Shown here: positions 7,370-13,897 of the stretch, one piece after another
How the letters are laid out: the number at the start of each line of letters is the position of its first letter
How positions within the stretch are numbered: the first letter of the stretch is position 1
Assembly (NCBI GenBank): GCA_009392775.1
Contig: VFFT01000072.1
Span: 1 to 13,897 of the forward strand
Source: SAR202 cluster bacterium
GTDB taxonomy: Bacteria > Chloroflexota > Dehalococcoidia > UBA3495
Length of the DNA: 13,897 nt
Direction of reading: 5' to 3'
Made by a program: the position numbers and the translations under genes
Notes under the pieces: generated by a model
What the model saw: the letters and a program-made list of their open reading frames with translations, nothing else
The model's database searches: none
Told to the model about the DNA's origin: nothing

Positions 7370-8914
7370 ATGAAATATGACGTGGTTATTGTAGGCGGAG
7401 GATCTGCTGGGTGTGTACTAGCAAACCGATTGACGGAAAATGCAGAAAGATCGGTTTTATTGTTAGAAGCAGGACCTGATTATGCTAAATTTGATGAATT
7501 GCCCATCGATTTGAGGGATGGCTACAATGTTTGGAGATCAGCTTATGGGCCACACAGCTGGGCTTACCAGGCCTATGGGACCCCTCAACAGGATGGAACA
7601 ATTGAAATTCCCCGTGGCAAGGCTATCGGTGGATCTAGTTCAATAAATGGGCAGGTGCTATTCAGGGGGGTCCCAGAGGATTACGATAATTGGGCTTCTT
7701 GGGGAAATGATGAATGGGCATTTACGAAAGTCTTACCGTATTTTAGAAAACTTGAAAACGATCTGGATTTTCAGGGTGATGATTTCCATGGATCGACAGG
7801 CCCAATACCAGTCAGAAGGTTTAAAAGATCAGAGTTACTTCCAACATCTGCCGCTTTCTATGATGCCTGTGTATCGCTGGGTTTTCCAGAAGACCCAGAC
7901 CAAAACCATCCCGACTCAGATGGAATAGCTCATAGGCCGCTAAACAATATAGACGGAGTGCGTATGAGTACCGCTCTTACCTATTTGAGCTCAGCGAGGC
8001 ATAGGATGAACCTCACGGTTAAGGGATCCGTCACGGTTCACCGAATCTTATTTGCGGAGAGAACAGCCGTTGGGGTTTTAGCCGAAAGCGGCGGGGAGTT
8101 ATTCTCGGTCGAAGCCGGAGAAATAATAGTTGCGAGTGGTGCTATAGCCTCTCCTCAGATACTAATGTTATCTGGAGTCGGTCCGGCGCAGGACTTGGCA
8201 AAACTGGGTATTACGGTGGTTCATGATGCTCCTGGAGTAGGGGCTAATCTTAGGGATCATCCGGCAGTATTCACCTTGTTCAGAGGAGTTGGGGACGGTC
8301 CTCCCGACAGTGCTCCAAGTATTCAAGTGGGACTGAGATATAGCCCTGAATCATCGGATACGCGATCAGATATACAGTTAAGCCCGATATTGATGACATC
8401 AGAACATAGGCCAGCCAGTGTTCAGATTGATTCTAATGAGTTTCATTTCGGATTCAGTGCAGCGCTGCAAAATGCCCGAACTTCAGGAGAATTGACATTG
8501 AAATCCTCCGATCCGCATGAGCAGCCTATTATAAATTACAACTATTTGTCAGATGAGATGGATAGAGCCCGTATGAGGGAAGCTGTAAAACTGGGGATAG
8601 AGCTCGCCAAGGATGGAGCTTTTGCGGAATTGATAGCTGAGCGAGTTAATCCAACTGATGAAGACCTATCATCGGACGATGATCTAGATAATTGGTTGTT
8701 GCGGAATGTCTACACACAACATCATTCTTCGGGTACTTGCAAGATGGGACCTGATGATGACCCTATGGCAGTAGTTGATCAGTATTGTAGGGTGCGAGGC
8801 CTTATGGGATTACGTGTAGTCGATGCCTCGGTCATGCCGGATGTTATACGTGCCAATACAAATGCTACTACCATCATGATTGCCGAGAAAGTAGCCGATT
8901 GGATGAATCAATAA
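7370..8914 (+). CDS. GMC-family FAD-dependent oxidoreductase (choline/alcohol dehydrogenase-like)
   Basis: FAD enzyme that oxidises an alcohol or sugar-type hydroxyl to an aldehyde or ketone. It is 514 residues, a normal length. The N-terminal Rossmann motif is GGGSAG at 9-14, with LLLEAGPDY as the adenosine-binding acidic strand. GMC signature 1 is GGSSSINGQVLFRG, signature 2 is GAIASPQILMLSGVGP. The C-terminal domain has HHSSGTCKMG, where His452 aligns with choline oxidase His466, and VVDASVMPDVIRANTNATT, where Asn496 aligns with Asn510, so the catalytic pair is His/Asn. No signal or Tat peptide, hence cytosolic. Start: ATG 7370 with AGAGGG at 7359-7364. A 5-bp hairpin (7340-7352) lies in the short gap from the NIPSNAP gene. 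The natural substrate cannot be deduced; annotation as choline dehydrogenase would be over-specific. Confidence 0.95.
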   Translation: MKYDVVIVGGGSAGCVLANRLTENAERSVLLLEAGPDYAKFDELPIDLRDGYNVWRSAYGPHSWAYQAYGTPQQDGTIEIPRGKAIGGSSSINGQVLFRGVPEDYDNWASWGNDEWAFTKVLPYFRKLENDLDFQGDDFHGSTGPIPVRRFKRSELLPTSAAFYDACVSLGFPEDPDQNHPDSDGIAHRPLNNIDGVRMSTALTYLSSARHRMNLTVKGSVTVHRILFAERTAVGVLAESGGELFSVEAGEIIVASGAIASPQILMLSGVGPAQDLAKLGITVVHDAPGVGANLRDHPAVFTLFRGVGDGPPDSAPSIQVGLRYSPESSDTRSDIQLSPILMTSEHRPASVQIDSNEFHFGFSAALQNARTSGELTLKSSDPHEQPIINYNYLSDEMDRARMREAVKLGIELAKDGAFAELIAERVNPTDEDLSSDDDLDNWLLRNVYTQHHSSGTCKMGPDDDPMAVVDQYCRVRGLMGLRVVDASVMPDVIRANTNATTIMIAEKVADWMNQ

Positions 8915-8973
8915 ATAAAACGGTATCCTGGTGGTAGTAAACGAGCGTTGGGTTATAGGAAAAGTAAATTATC

Positions 8974-8981
8974 AAAAGGGG
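8974..8981 (+). promoter_or_regulatory. ribosome binding site of fumC, decides the start
   Basis: AAAAGGGG, 5 nt before ATG 8987. It argues against an in-frame TTG at 8948 and against the later ATG at 9002, which has no such site. Confidence 0.65.
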
Positions 8982-8986
8982 ATTCA

Positions 8987-10402
8987 ATGGTACAGAATAA
9001 GATGCGAATAGAACGAGATTCAATGGGGGAGATGGAAGTTCCAATCGATGCCTTGTACGGTGCTTCTACCATGCGTGCCGTCCTTAATTTCCCAATCAGC
9101 GATCTGAGATTTCCCAGAACTTTTATACGGGCTTTAGGGGTAGTGAAGCAGAGTGCTGCTAAGACAAATATGGATCTGGGGGTATTGAGCAAAGATATTG
9201 GTGAGGCGATCATCGTAGCCGCTGACGAGGTGATCAAAGGGGATTGGGACGGAGAGTTTGTGCTGGATATATTCCAGACTGGGTCCGGAACATCTACAAA
9301 CACCAATGCTAATGAGGTTATTGCTAATCGGGCTAGCCAAATTATGGGAGGAGATCTGGGCTCACGGCTGGTTCACCCGAATGATCATGTTAACCTAGGG
9401 CAATCGTCTAATGACGTTATTCCAACAACGATACACGTCGCAGGGTTGATAGCAATCGGAGAGAGTCTTATTCCTGCTCTACAGAATCTACGCGCTAAGT
9501 TGAATGGAAAATCGGAAGACTTTTGGGATGTAATGAAGACTGGGCGGACACATCTTCAAGATGCTACTCCGATTCGATTAGGCCAGGAATTCTCTGGATT
9601 CGCGGCGCAAGCGGAGTATAGCATTGAGCGATTGGAGAGATGTCGCATCGCACTGAGAGAAGTGGCTTTAGGCGGTACTGCTGTAGGAACCGGTGTTAAC
9701 ACTCATTTCGAGTTTTCAGAAAGGACCTGTAAGTATATAAGCGCAGTTTCTGGTGTAGATGTTGCTGAAACGCGAAATCATTTCCAGTCACAATCTACGC
9801 TTGATGCAGTCGTTGAGGCTAGCGGTATTCTCAAAACGATTGCCATCAGCCTGCATAAGATAGCTAACGACATACGATTTCTATCGTGTGGGCCGAGAGC
9901 TGGTTTGGGAGAGATATTGTTACCAGAAGTTCAGCCGGGGAGCTCAATAATGCCTGGAAAAATCAATCCGGTGATATCTGAATCCGTAGTTCAGGTCGCG
10001 GCACAGGTAGTGGGTAATGATGCTACCTTGGCTTTGGCCGGACAAGGAGGGTATTTCGAGCTTAATACTATGATGCCAGTTGCGGCGTATAATCTGCTTC
10101 AATCTATATCGCTATTAGCCACGTCTGCTAATAATATGGCGGATCAGTGCGTCATCGGTATAGAGGCTACCTCGGTTGGACCTGAAATGGTAGAACGGGG
10201 ATTGATGCTGGGCACAGCACTAGCCCCAGCGATTGGGTATGATGCCGCTGCTGTAATCGCTAAAGAGGCGGCCGCGAGTGGTAGGACGATACGAGAAGTT
10301 GCAATTGAGAAGACTGAATTGACATCGGAGCAGATAAGCCAGCTTCTGAATCCTGAGGATATGACTAAGCCCGGACTTGAAGTTAAGGGAGGCGGTGGCT
10401 GA
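8987..10402 (+). CDS. fumC: class II fumarate hydratase FumC
   Basis: Interconverts fumarate and L-malate in the TCA cycle; iron-independent homotetramer of the aspartase/fumarase superfamily. At 471 residues it has the family length. Visible: RIERDSMGEMEVP near the N-terminus, QTGSGTSTNTNANEVIANRA, HPNDHVNLGQSSND, GRTHLQDATPIRLGQEFSG with His189 (E. coli His188), and the signature GSSIMPGKINP at 318-328 with Ser319 (E. coli Ser318) as the catalytic base. MPGK rather than MPAK favours fumarase over aspartase. The style is closest to actinobacterial/chloroflexal FumC (QVAAQVVGND). The C-terminus ends in an unusual run of four Gly, and the TGA stop is followed at once by an in-frame TAG. It starts 72 nt after the GMC gene with no clear promoter between, so co-transcription is plausible. 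Confidence 0.96.
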   Translation: MVQNKMRIERDSMGEMEVPIDALYGASTMRAVLNFPISDLRFPRTFIRALGVVKQSAAKTNMDLGVLSKDIGEAIIVAADEVIKGDWDGEFVLDIFQTGSGTSTNTNANEVIANRASQIMGGDLGSRLVHPNDHVNLGQSSNDVIPTTIHVAGLIAIGESLIPALQNLRAKLNGKSEDFWDVMKTGRTHLQDATPIRLGQEFSGFAAQAEYSIERLERCRIALREVALGGTAVGTGVNTHFEFSERTCKYISAVSGVDVAETRNHFQSQSTLDAVVEASGILKTIAISLHKIANDIRFLSCGPRAGLGEILLPEVQPGSSIMPGKINPVISESVVQVAAQVVGNDATLALAGQGGYFELNTMMPVAAYNLLQSISLLATSANNMADQCVIGIEATSVGPEMVERGLMLGTALAPAIGYDAAAVIAKEAAASGRTIREVAIEKTELTSEQISQLLNPEDMTKPGLEVKGGGG

Positions 10403-10462
10403 TAGATATGGAAAACTTGGCGAATTATTAAGTTAAACTGTGGAGTTCGCTCTTGCGGTAGC

Positions 10463-10490
10463 TTGACATAAACTCTAAAACCATTATAAT
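10463..10490 (+). promoter_or_regulatory. consensus sigma70-type promoter of rpoB
   Basis: TTGACA at 10463-10468 and TATAAT at 10485-10490, both perfect, with a 16-nt spacer. Initiation near 10497 leaves a leader of about 128 nt. It is the strongest promoter in the window, as expected for an RNA polymerase subunit gene, and implies that rpoB is transcribed independently of fumC. Confidence 0.85.
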
Positions 10491-10498
10491 GTTTGGTT
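10479..10498 (+). repeat. short inverted repeat across the rpoB -10 box
   Basis: AACCA (10479-10483) and TGGTT (10494-10498) are perfect 5-nt inverted arms 10 nt apart, flanking TATAAT and the expected start site. Position would suit an operator, but arms this short can occur by chance. Confidence 0.25.
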
Positions 10499-10553
10499 AC
10501 TGCTTTATGGATATTGCTCCATTTTTGGCTATTTTTCAAACAAACTTCAATCT

Positions 10554-10576
10554 GGCGGACGACGTGCGCCTTTTTT
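10554..10576 (+). terminator. hairpin plus six T in the rpoB leader (attenuator or terminator)
   Basis: GGCG (10554-10557) pairs with CGCC (10567-10570). One G-G mismatch and two more pairs (AC with GT) close on a GAC loop, directly followed by six T. This is a short intrinsic-terminator-like structure. It lies between the rpoB promoter and the gene, so it could attenuate rpoB or stop read-through from fumC. The stem is short, so efficiency is doubtful. Confidence 0.5.
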
Positions 10577-10610
10577 ATTTTCGCTAACCCCCGGACAATC
10601 TCGGCTTATG

Positions 10611-10616
10611 AAGGAG
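10611..10616 (+). promoter_or_regulatory. ribosome binding site of rpoB
   Basis: AAGGAG, 8 nt before ATG 10625. It sits inside a three-codon frame (Met-Lys-Glu-stop, 10608-10619), probably by chance, since ATG directly before AAGGAG is common. Confidence 0.8.
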
Positions 10617-10624
10617 TAGGTTAC

Positions 10625-13600
10625 ATGGTTATTTCACTGCCCAATGAATCGACTGCTACGCGGTCTCATAGTGTTAAGAGTTATGCGAATATAGCACAAA
10701 TTCTCGATGTGCCCAATCTAATACAGAGTCAATTAGGTTCATACGATTGGTTTAAGAGTGAGGGTCTTGAAGAGGTTCTTAAAGAAGTATCTCCAATCGT
10801 TGATTACACGGCTAAGAAGTATGAGTTGCATTTTTTAAACCATGAGTTTAGAGAGCCAAAATATAGCCCTGAGGAATGTAAAGAAAGGGAGATAACTTTC
10901 TCTAGGCCGCTTTACGTAACAACTCGCCTCCAGATGAAAGAAACAGGTGAGATAAAGCAGCAAGATATCTTTATGGGTGATATCCCGATGATGACCGATA
11001 ATGGGACATTTATCATAAATGGGGCCGAGCGGGTTGTCGTAAGCCAATTGGTGAGATCCCCAGGAGTCTATTTTGTCTACGAGAAAAATCTAGTCACCAA
11101 TAGGAATCTCTGTTTTGCGAAACTCATACCATCACGGGGTGCGTGGCTGGAATTTGAGACGAGTAGCAAAGATATTCTGTCGGTTAAAGTTGATAGAAAG
11201 AGGAAAGTGTCTGCAACTTCCTTCTTGCGGGCGTTAGGAATTGCATCTGACGACGAGATAATGGGTTTGTTCACCGATGTCGATTTGGATGAGAACCATA
11301 AATATATTGAATCGACTCTTGATAAAGATCCTGTGCCTGAAGCCCGAGAATTAAATTTTAGAAGCGACGATTTGATGGCGGTGTGGCAGTGGTTAAAGCC
11401 AGATCAGGAGTATGACGTCGATTTGGCAAAGAAAATTGCGTATTCGCAGGTTGAATTTTATAGGAGGTTGCGACCAGGTGAACCTCCTACATTAGAGAAT
11501 GCTCGTACACTGATACAGACTTTGTTTTTTGACGGTCGTAGATATGATCTAGGGAAAGTAGGGCGGTATAAACTTAATCGAAGATTGGCTCTTGAGGAAA
11601 ACACAGAAGAGAGAACTTTGACCATTGCTGACATTATTGCTGTGGTGCGCACGATGATTACAGTAAATAGAGGTGTCGGGAACACTGATGACATAGATCA
11701 TCTCGGGAATCGCAGAGTGAGAGGCGTTGGTGAGTTAGTTCAAAACCAGGTCAGGGTCGGGCTGCTCCGTATGGAGCGGATGGTTAAAGAAAAGATGACG
11801 CTAGTGGATCCTGAAGCTGCAGCGCCGCAGGGTCTAGTGAATATTCGACCGGTAGTGGCTTCGGTAAGAGAATTCTTTGGTGGCTCACAACTTTCTCAGT
11901 TTATGGACCAGACCAACCCTCTAGCAGAACTGACACACAAGCGAAGGCTTTCAGCTTTGGGACCAGGAGGACTCTCAAGAGAAAGAGCTGGATTCGAAGT
12001 TAGAGATGTTCATTTTTCCCATTATGGCCGGATATGTCCGATAGAAACCCCAGAAGGTCCGAACATTGGGCTATTGAGTTCGTTGGCTTCCTATGCAAGG
12101 ACGAATGCTTACGGGTTTATTGAATCTCCTTACAGGCAGGTACTTAAGGAATTGCCGGCGAGTTCGGATGACCTTTTGGGTCGTACCGTGTCAGAAACAG
12201 TACTGGATAAAAGTGGCAAGACTATACTAGCGAAAGGAAAAGCGATAACTAAGCCAAGGCTTGCCATGATTCAAGACCTACCTAGAGGTGCGATGATACA
12301 AGTGCGACCATTCGTGCCTAGTGGAGAAGGGGAGGTTATATATCTATCTGCTGATCAAGAGGAAAGATACCGTGTTGCACAGGCTAACTCAAAGTTGGAT
12401 CAGTTAAACCAATTTGTAGATGACAAAGTGGAGGTTCGGGAGGGGGAGAATTATATTGAAGAGCCGCCAGATACGGTTGATCTGATGGACGTGTCGCCCA
12501 TGCAGATTGTGAGTATATCTGCAGCGTTGATCCCATTTCTTGAGCATGATGACGCTAACCGTGCGCTAATGGGTAGTAATATGCAGAGGCAAGCAGTCCC
12601 TCTACTGCGTCCCGAGCTGCCTCGCGTTGGAACAGGGATCGAATCAAGAGTTGCTAAAGACAGTGGTCAGGTCATATTAGCTGGCGCAGATGGTGTGATT
12701 ACGTCTGTAGATGGTAAAGATATTGTAGTAACGGATTCAGGTGGCAATCCCCATCATCATAAGTTGGTTAAGTTCTCTAGGACTAACCAAGGTACTTGTT
12801 TTGATCAGAGATCTATTGTTCAAGCAGGTGATGTTGTAGCGAAAGGCGAAACACTTGCGGATAGTTCCTCAACCGATCTGGGGGATCTAGCACTGGGGCA
12901 GAATGTCACGGTAGCGTTTATGTCCTGGGAAGGGTACAACTATGAGGATGCTATTATTCTGAGCGAGCGATTAGTGAAAGATGACTTCTTTACTTCCATA
13001 CACATTGAGAAGCATGAAATGGAAGCCAGAGAAACCAAACTAGGGGCAGAGGAGATAACTAGGGATATACCGAATGTTGGTGAAGCTAGCCTTAGAGATT
13101 TAGATGAGAGAGGGATTATTCGAGTCGGTGCAGATGTTAGCCCTGGAGATATTTTGGTGGGCAAGGTGACACCTAAAGGTGAGACGGAACTTACAGCTGA
13201 AGAGAAGCTGTTAAGAGCAATTTTTGGGGAAAAGTCACGGGATGTCAAAGATACGTCACTACGTGTTCCACATGGAGAAAGAGGGAAAGTAATTGACGTC
13301 AAGATACTCAACCGAGAGAATCGCGATGATCTCCCTCCTGGAGTAAATGAAGCGGTGAGGGTGTGGATAGCCCAGACGCGGAAGATATCAGTCGGAGATA
13401 AAATGGCGGGAAGGCACGGCAATAAGGGTGTTGTTTCTCGGATTCTGCCGGTTGAGGATATGCCGTATCTGACTGACGGAACTCCAGTGGACATTATTTT
13501 GAATCCCATTGGTGTGCCGTCGCGTATGAATCTGGGCCAGGTGCTTGAGACGCATTTGGGTTTTGGAGCTAAGGGGCTTGACTTCAATGCGGCCACTCCG

Positions 13601-13897
13601 GTGTTTGACGGTGCCACTGACGACTCCATAGAAGATGCTTTAGCGAGACTGTGGTTTGCTGAACAAGCCGATGCTGTCGATCATAATCGATATGGCGCTA
13701 GTGCTGGGATAGATGAAGGCAAAGTAGGGGAATGGCTCGAGGCTCGAGGCTATGATAGTCAGAGGTTGTTTGACGAATCTATCAATGGTGAAGCGAGATA
13801 CGCTTCACTCAAGTTGTGGCTCGAGGAAGTTGCAGGAGAGAAAACCGAGGGGCTAGAGTCAAATGACATGTTGAAACGCGCTCTTGAGATTCATAGA
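10625..13897 (+). CDS. rpoB: DNA-directed RNA polymerase subunit beta, 3'-truncated
   Basis: Catalytic beta subunit of RNA polymerase. The frame is open for 1091 codons to the right edge; the C-terminal part with the LYDGRTGE and [21 protein letters not shown] segments lies outside. Visible: protrusion and lobe ([13 protein letters not shown]), the rifampicin region [20 protein letters not shown] with Asp428, His438 and Ser443 at the positions of E. coli 516, 526 and 531 (all wild type, so rifampicin sensitivity is predicted), [56 protein letters not shown], and the active-site motif [12 protein letters not shown] at 924-935. After TPVFDGA (ends at residue 997) at least 94 residues follow without reaching LYDGRTG, versus about 21 in B. 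subtilis, so an insertion is present. Start: ATG with a strong Shine-Dalgarno; own consensus promoter. rplJ/rplL are not upstream; rpoC probably follows. Confidence 0.98.
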   Translation, partial: MVISLPNESTATRSHSVKSYANIAQILDVPNLIQSQLGSYDWFKSEGLEEVLKEVSPIVDYTAKKYELHFLNHEFREPKYSPEECKEREITFSRPLYVTTRLQMKETGEIKQQDIFMGDIPMMTDNGTFIINGAERVVVSQLVRSPGVYFVYEKNLVTNRNLCFAKLIPSRGAWLEFETSSKDILSVKVDRKRKVSATSFLRALGIASDDEIMGLFTDVDLDENHKYIESTLDKDPVPEARELNFRSDDLMAVWQWLKPDQEYDVDLAKKIAYSQVEFYRRLRPGEPPTLENARTLIQTLFFDGRRYDLGKVGRYKLNRRLALEENTEERTLTIADIIAVVRTMITVNRGVGNTDDIDHLGNRRVRGVGELVQNQVRVGLLRMERMVKEKMTLVDPEAAAPQGLVNIRPVVASVREFFGGSQLSQFMDQTNPLAELTHKRRLSALGPGGLSRERAGFEVRDVHFSHYGRICPIETPEGPNIGLLSSLASYARTNAYGFIESPYRQVLKELPASSDDLLGRTVSETVLDKSGKTILAKGKAITKPRLAMIQDLPRGAMIQVRPFVPSGEGEVIYLSADQEERYRVAQANSKLDQLNQFVDDKVEVREGENYIEEPPDTVDLMDVSPMQIVSISAALIPFLEHDDANRALMGSNMQRQAVPLLRPELPRVGTGIESRVAKDSGQVILAGADGVITSVDGKDIVVTDSGGNPHHHKLVKFSRTNQGTCFDQRSIVQAGDVVAKGETLADSSSTDLGDLALGQNVTVAFMSWEGYNYEDAIILSERLVKDDFFTSIHIEKHEMEARETKLGAEEITRDIPNVGEASLRDLDERGIIRVGADVSPGDILVGKVTPKGETELTAEEKLLRAIFGEKSRDVKDTSLRVPHGERGKVIDVKILNRENRDDLPPGVNEAVRVWIAQTRKISVGDKMAGRHGNKGVVSRILPVEDMPYLTDGTPVDIILNPIGVPSRMNLGQVLETHLGFGAKGLDFNAATPVFDGATDDSIEDALARLWFAEQADAVDHNRYGASAGIDEGKVGEWLEARGYDSQRLFDESINGEARYASLKLWLEEVAGEKTEGLESNDMLKRALEIHR

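Noticed and set aside
10144..10539. 131-codon minus-strand frame across the fumC end and the rpoB promoter
   Set aside because: Most of it is antisense to conserved fumarase codons and the rest covers the promoter; no protein features.
10608..10619. Three-codon leader frame Met-Lys-Glu-stop overlapping the rpoB Shine-Dalgarno
   Set aside because: ATG followed by AAGGAG arises easily by chance, and the frame has no ribosome site of its own.
12940..13629. 229-codon open frame on the minus strand inside rpoB
   Set aside because: It is antisense to a strongly conserved coding region, has Ser/Pro-rich composition typical of reverse frames, no recognisable domain and no Shine-Dalgarno.
1..13897. 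Mobile elements, CRISPR arrays, tRNA or rRNA genes, toxin-antitoxin or defence systems
   Set aside because: No direct repeat arrays, transposase motifs, cloverleaf-sized gaps or defence-gene motifs were seen; the largest gap is 222 nt.

Overview
The window reads as a core-genome segment of an uncultured-type bacterium. GC is moderate (mid-40s percent by eye), all coding regions are intact with short gaps, and there is no sign of phage, IS elements, CRISPR, tRNA or rRNA. Three features point to Chloroflexota, most likely a Dehalococcoidia/SAR202-like lineage: RpoB style, with a long extra segment near its C-terminal third; RecG with a long N-terminal extension; and a NIPSNAP/GMC oxidoreductase pair beside an actinobacterial/chloroflexal-type FumC. 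This placement is inference from protein style, not a database result.

Layout. (a) 3-488 (+): the 3' part of an OmpR/PhoB-type response regulator, cut by the left edge, with a degenerate receiver. It converges on (b) a minus-strand block read right to left: a FakA-like DhaL/DAK2 protein (4016-5665), a DegV/FakB-like fatty-acid-binding protein (3158-3997) and RecG (506-3028). The first two are 18 nt apart and look co-transcribed; recG may also have its own extended -10 promoter. (c) A divergent promoter region at about 5666-5799 separates that block from ruvB (5800-6897, +). (d) After a 102-nt gap with a possible promoter comes a plus-strand metabolic cluster: a NIPSNAP-domain protein (7000-7323), a GMC-family FAD oxidoreductase (7370-8914) and class II fumarase (8987-10402). 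(e) A 222-nt gap holds a consensus sigma70-type promoter (TTGACA-N16-TATAAT), a hairpin followed by six T and a strong Shine-Dalgarno, and leads into rpoB (10625 to the right edge, 1091 codons, 3' end missing).

How the genes relate. RecG and RuvB both act on branched DNA (fork regression and Holliday-junction migration) and sit on opposite sides of one divergent promoter region. The DhaL protein and DegV resemble the two halves of a fatty-acid kinase. NIPSNAP plus GMC suggests oxidation of a small alcohol-type substrate, with fumarase serving the TCA cycle. rpoB seems to have its own promoter rather than following rplJL.

I did not find a clearly new multi-gene system. The observations most worth a second look are the receiver without its conserved lysine, the hairpin inside the rpoB leader, the RpoB insertion, the near-leaderless fakA start and the NIPSNAP-GMC pair.
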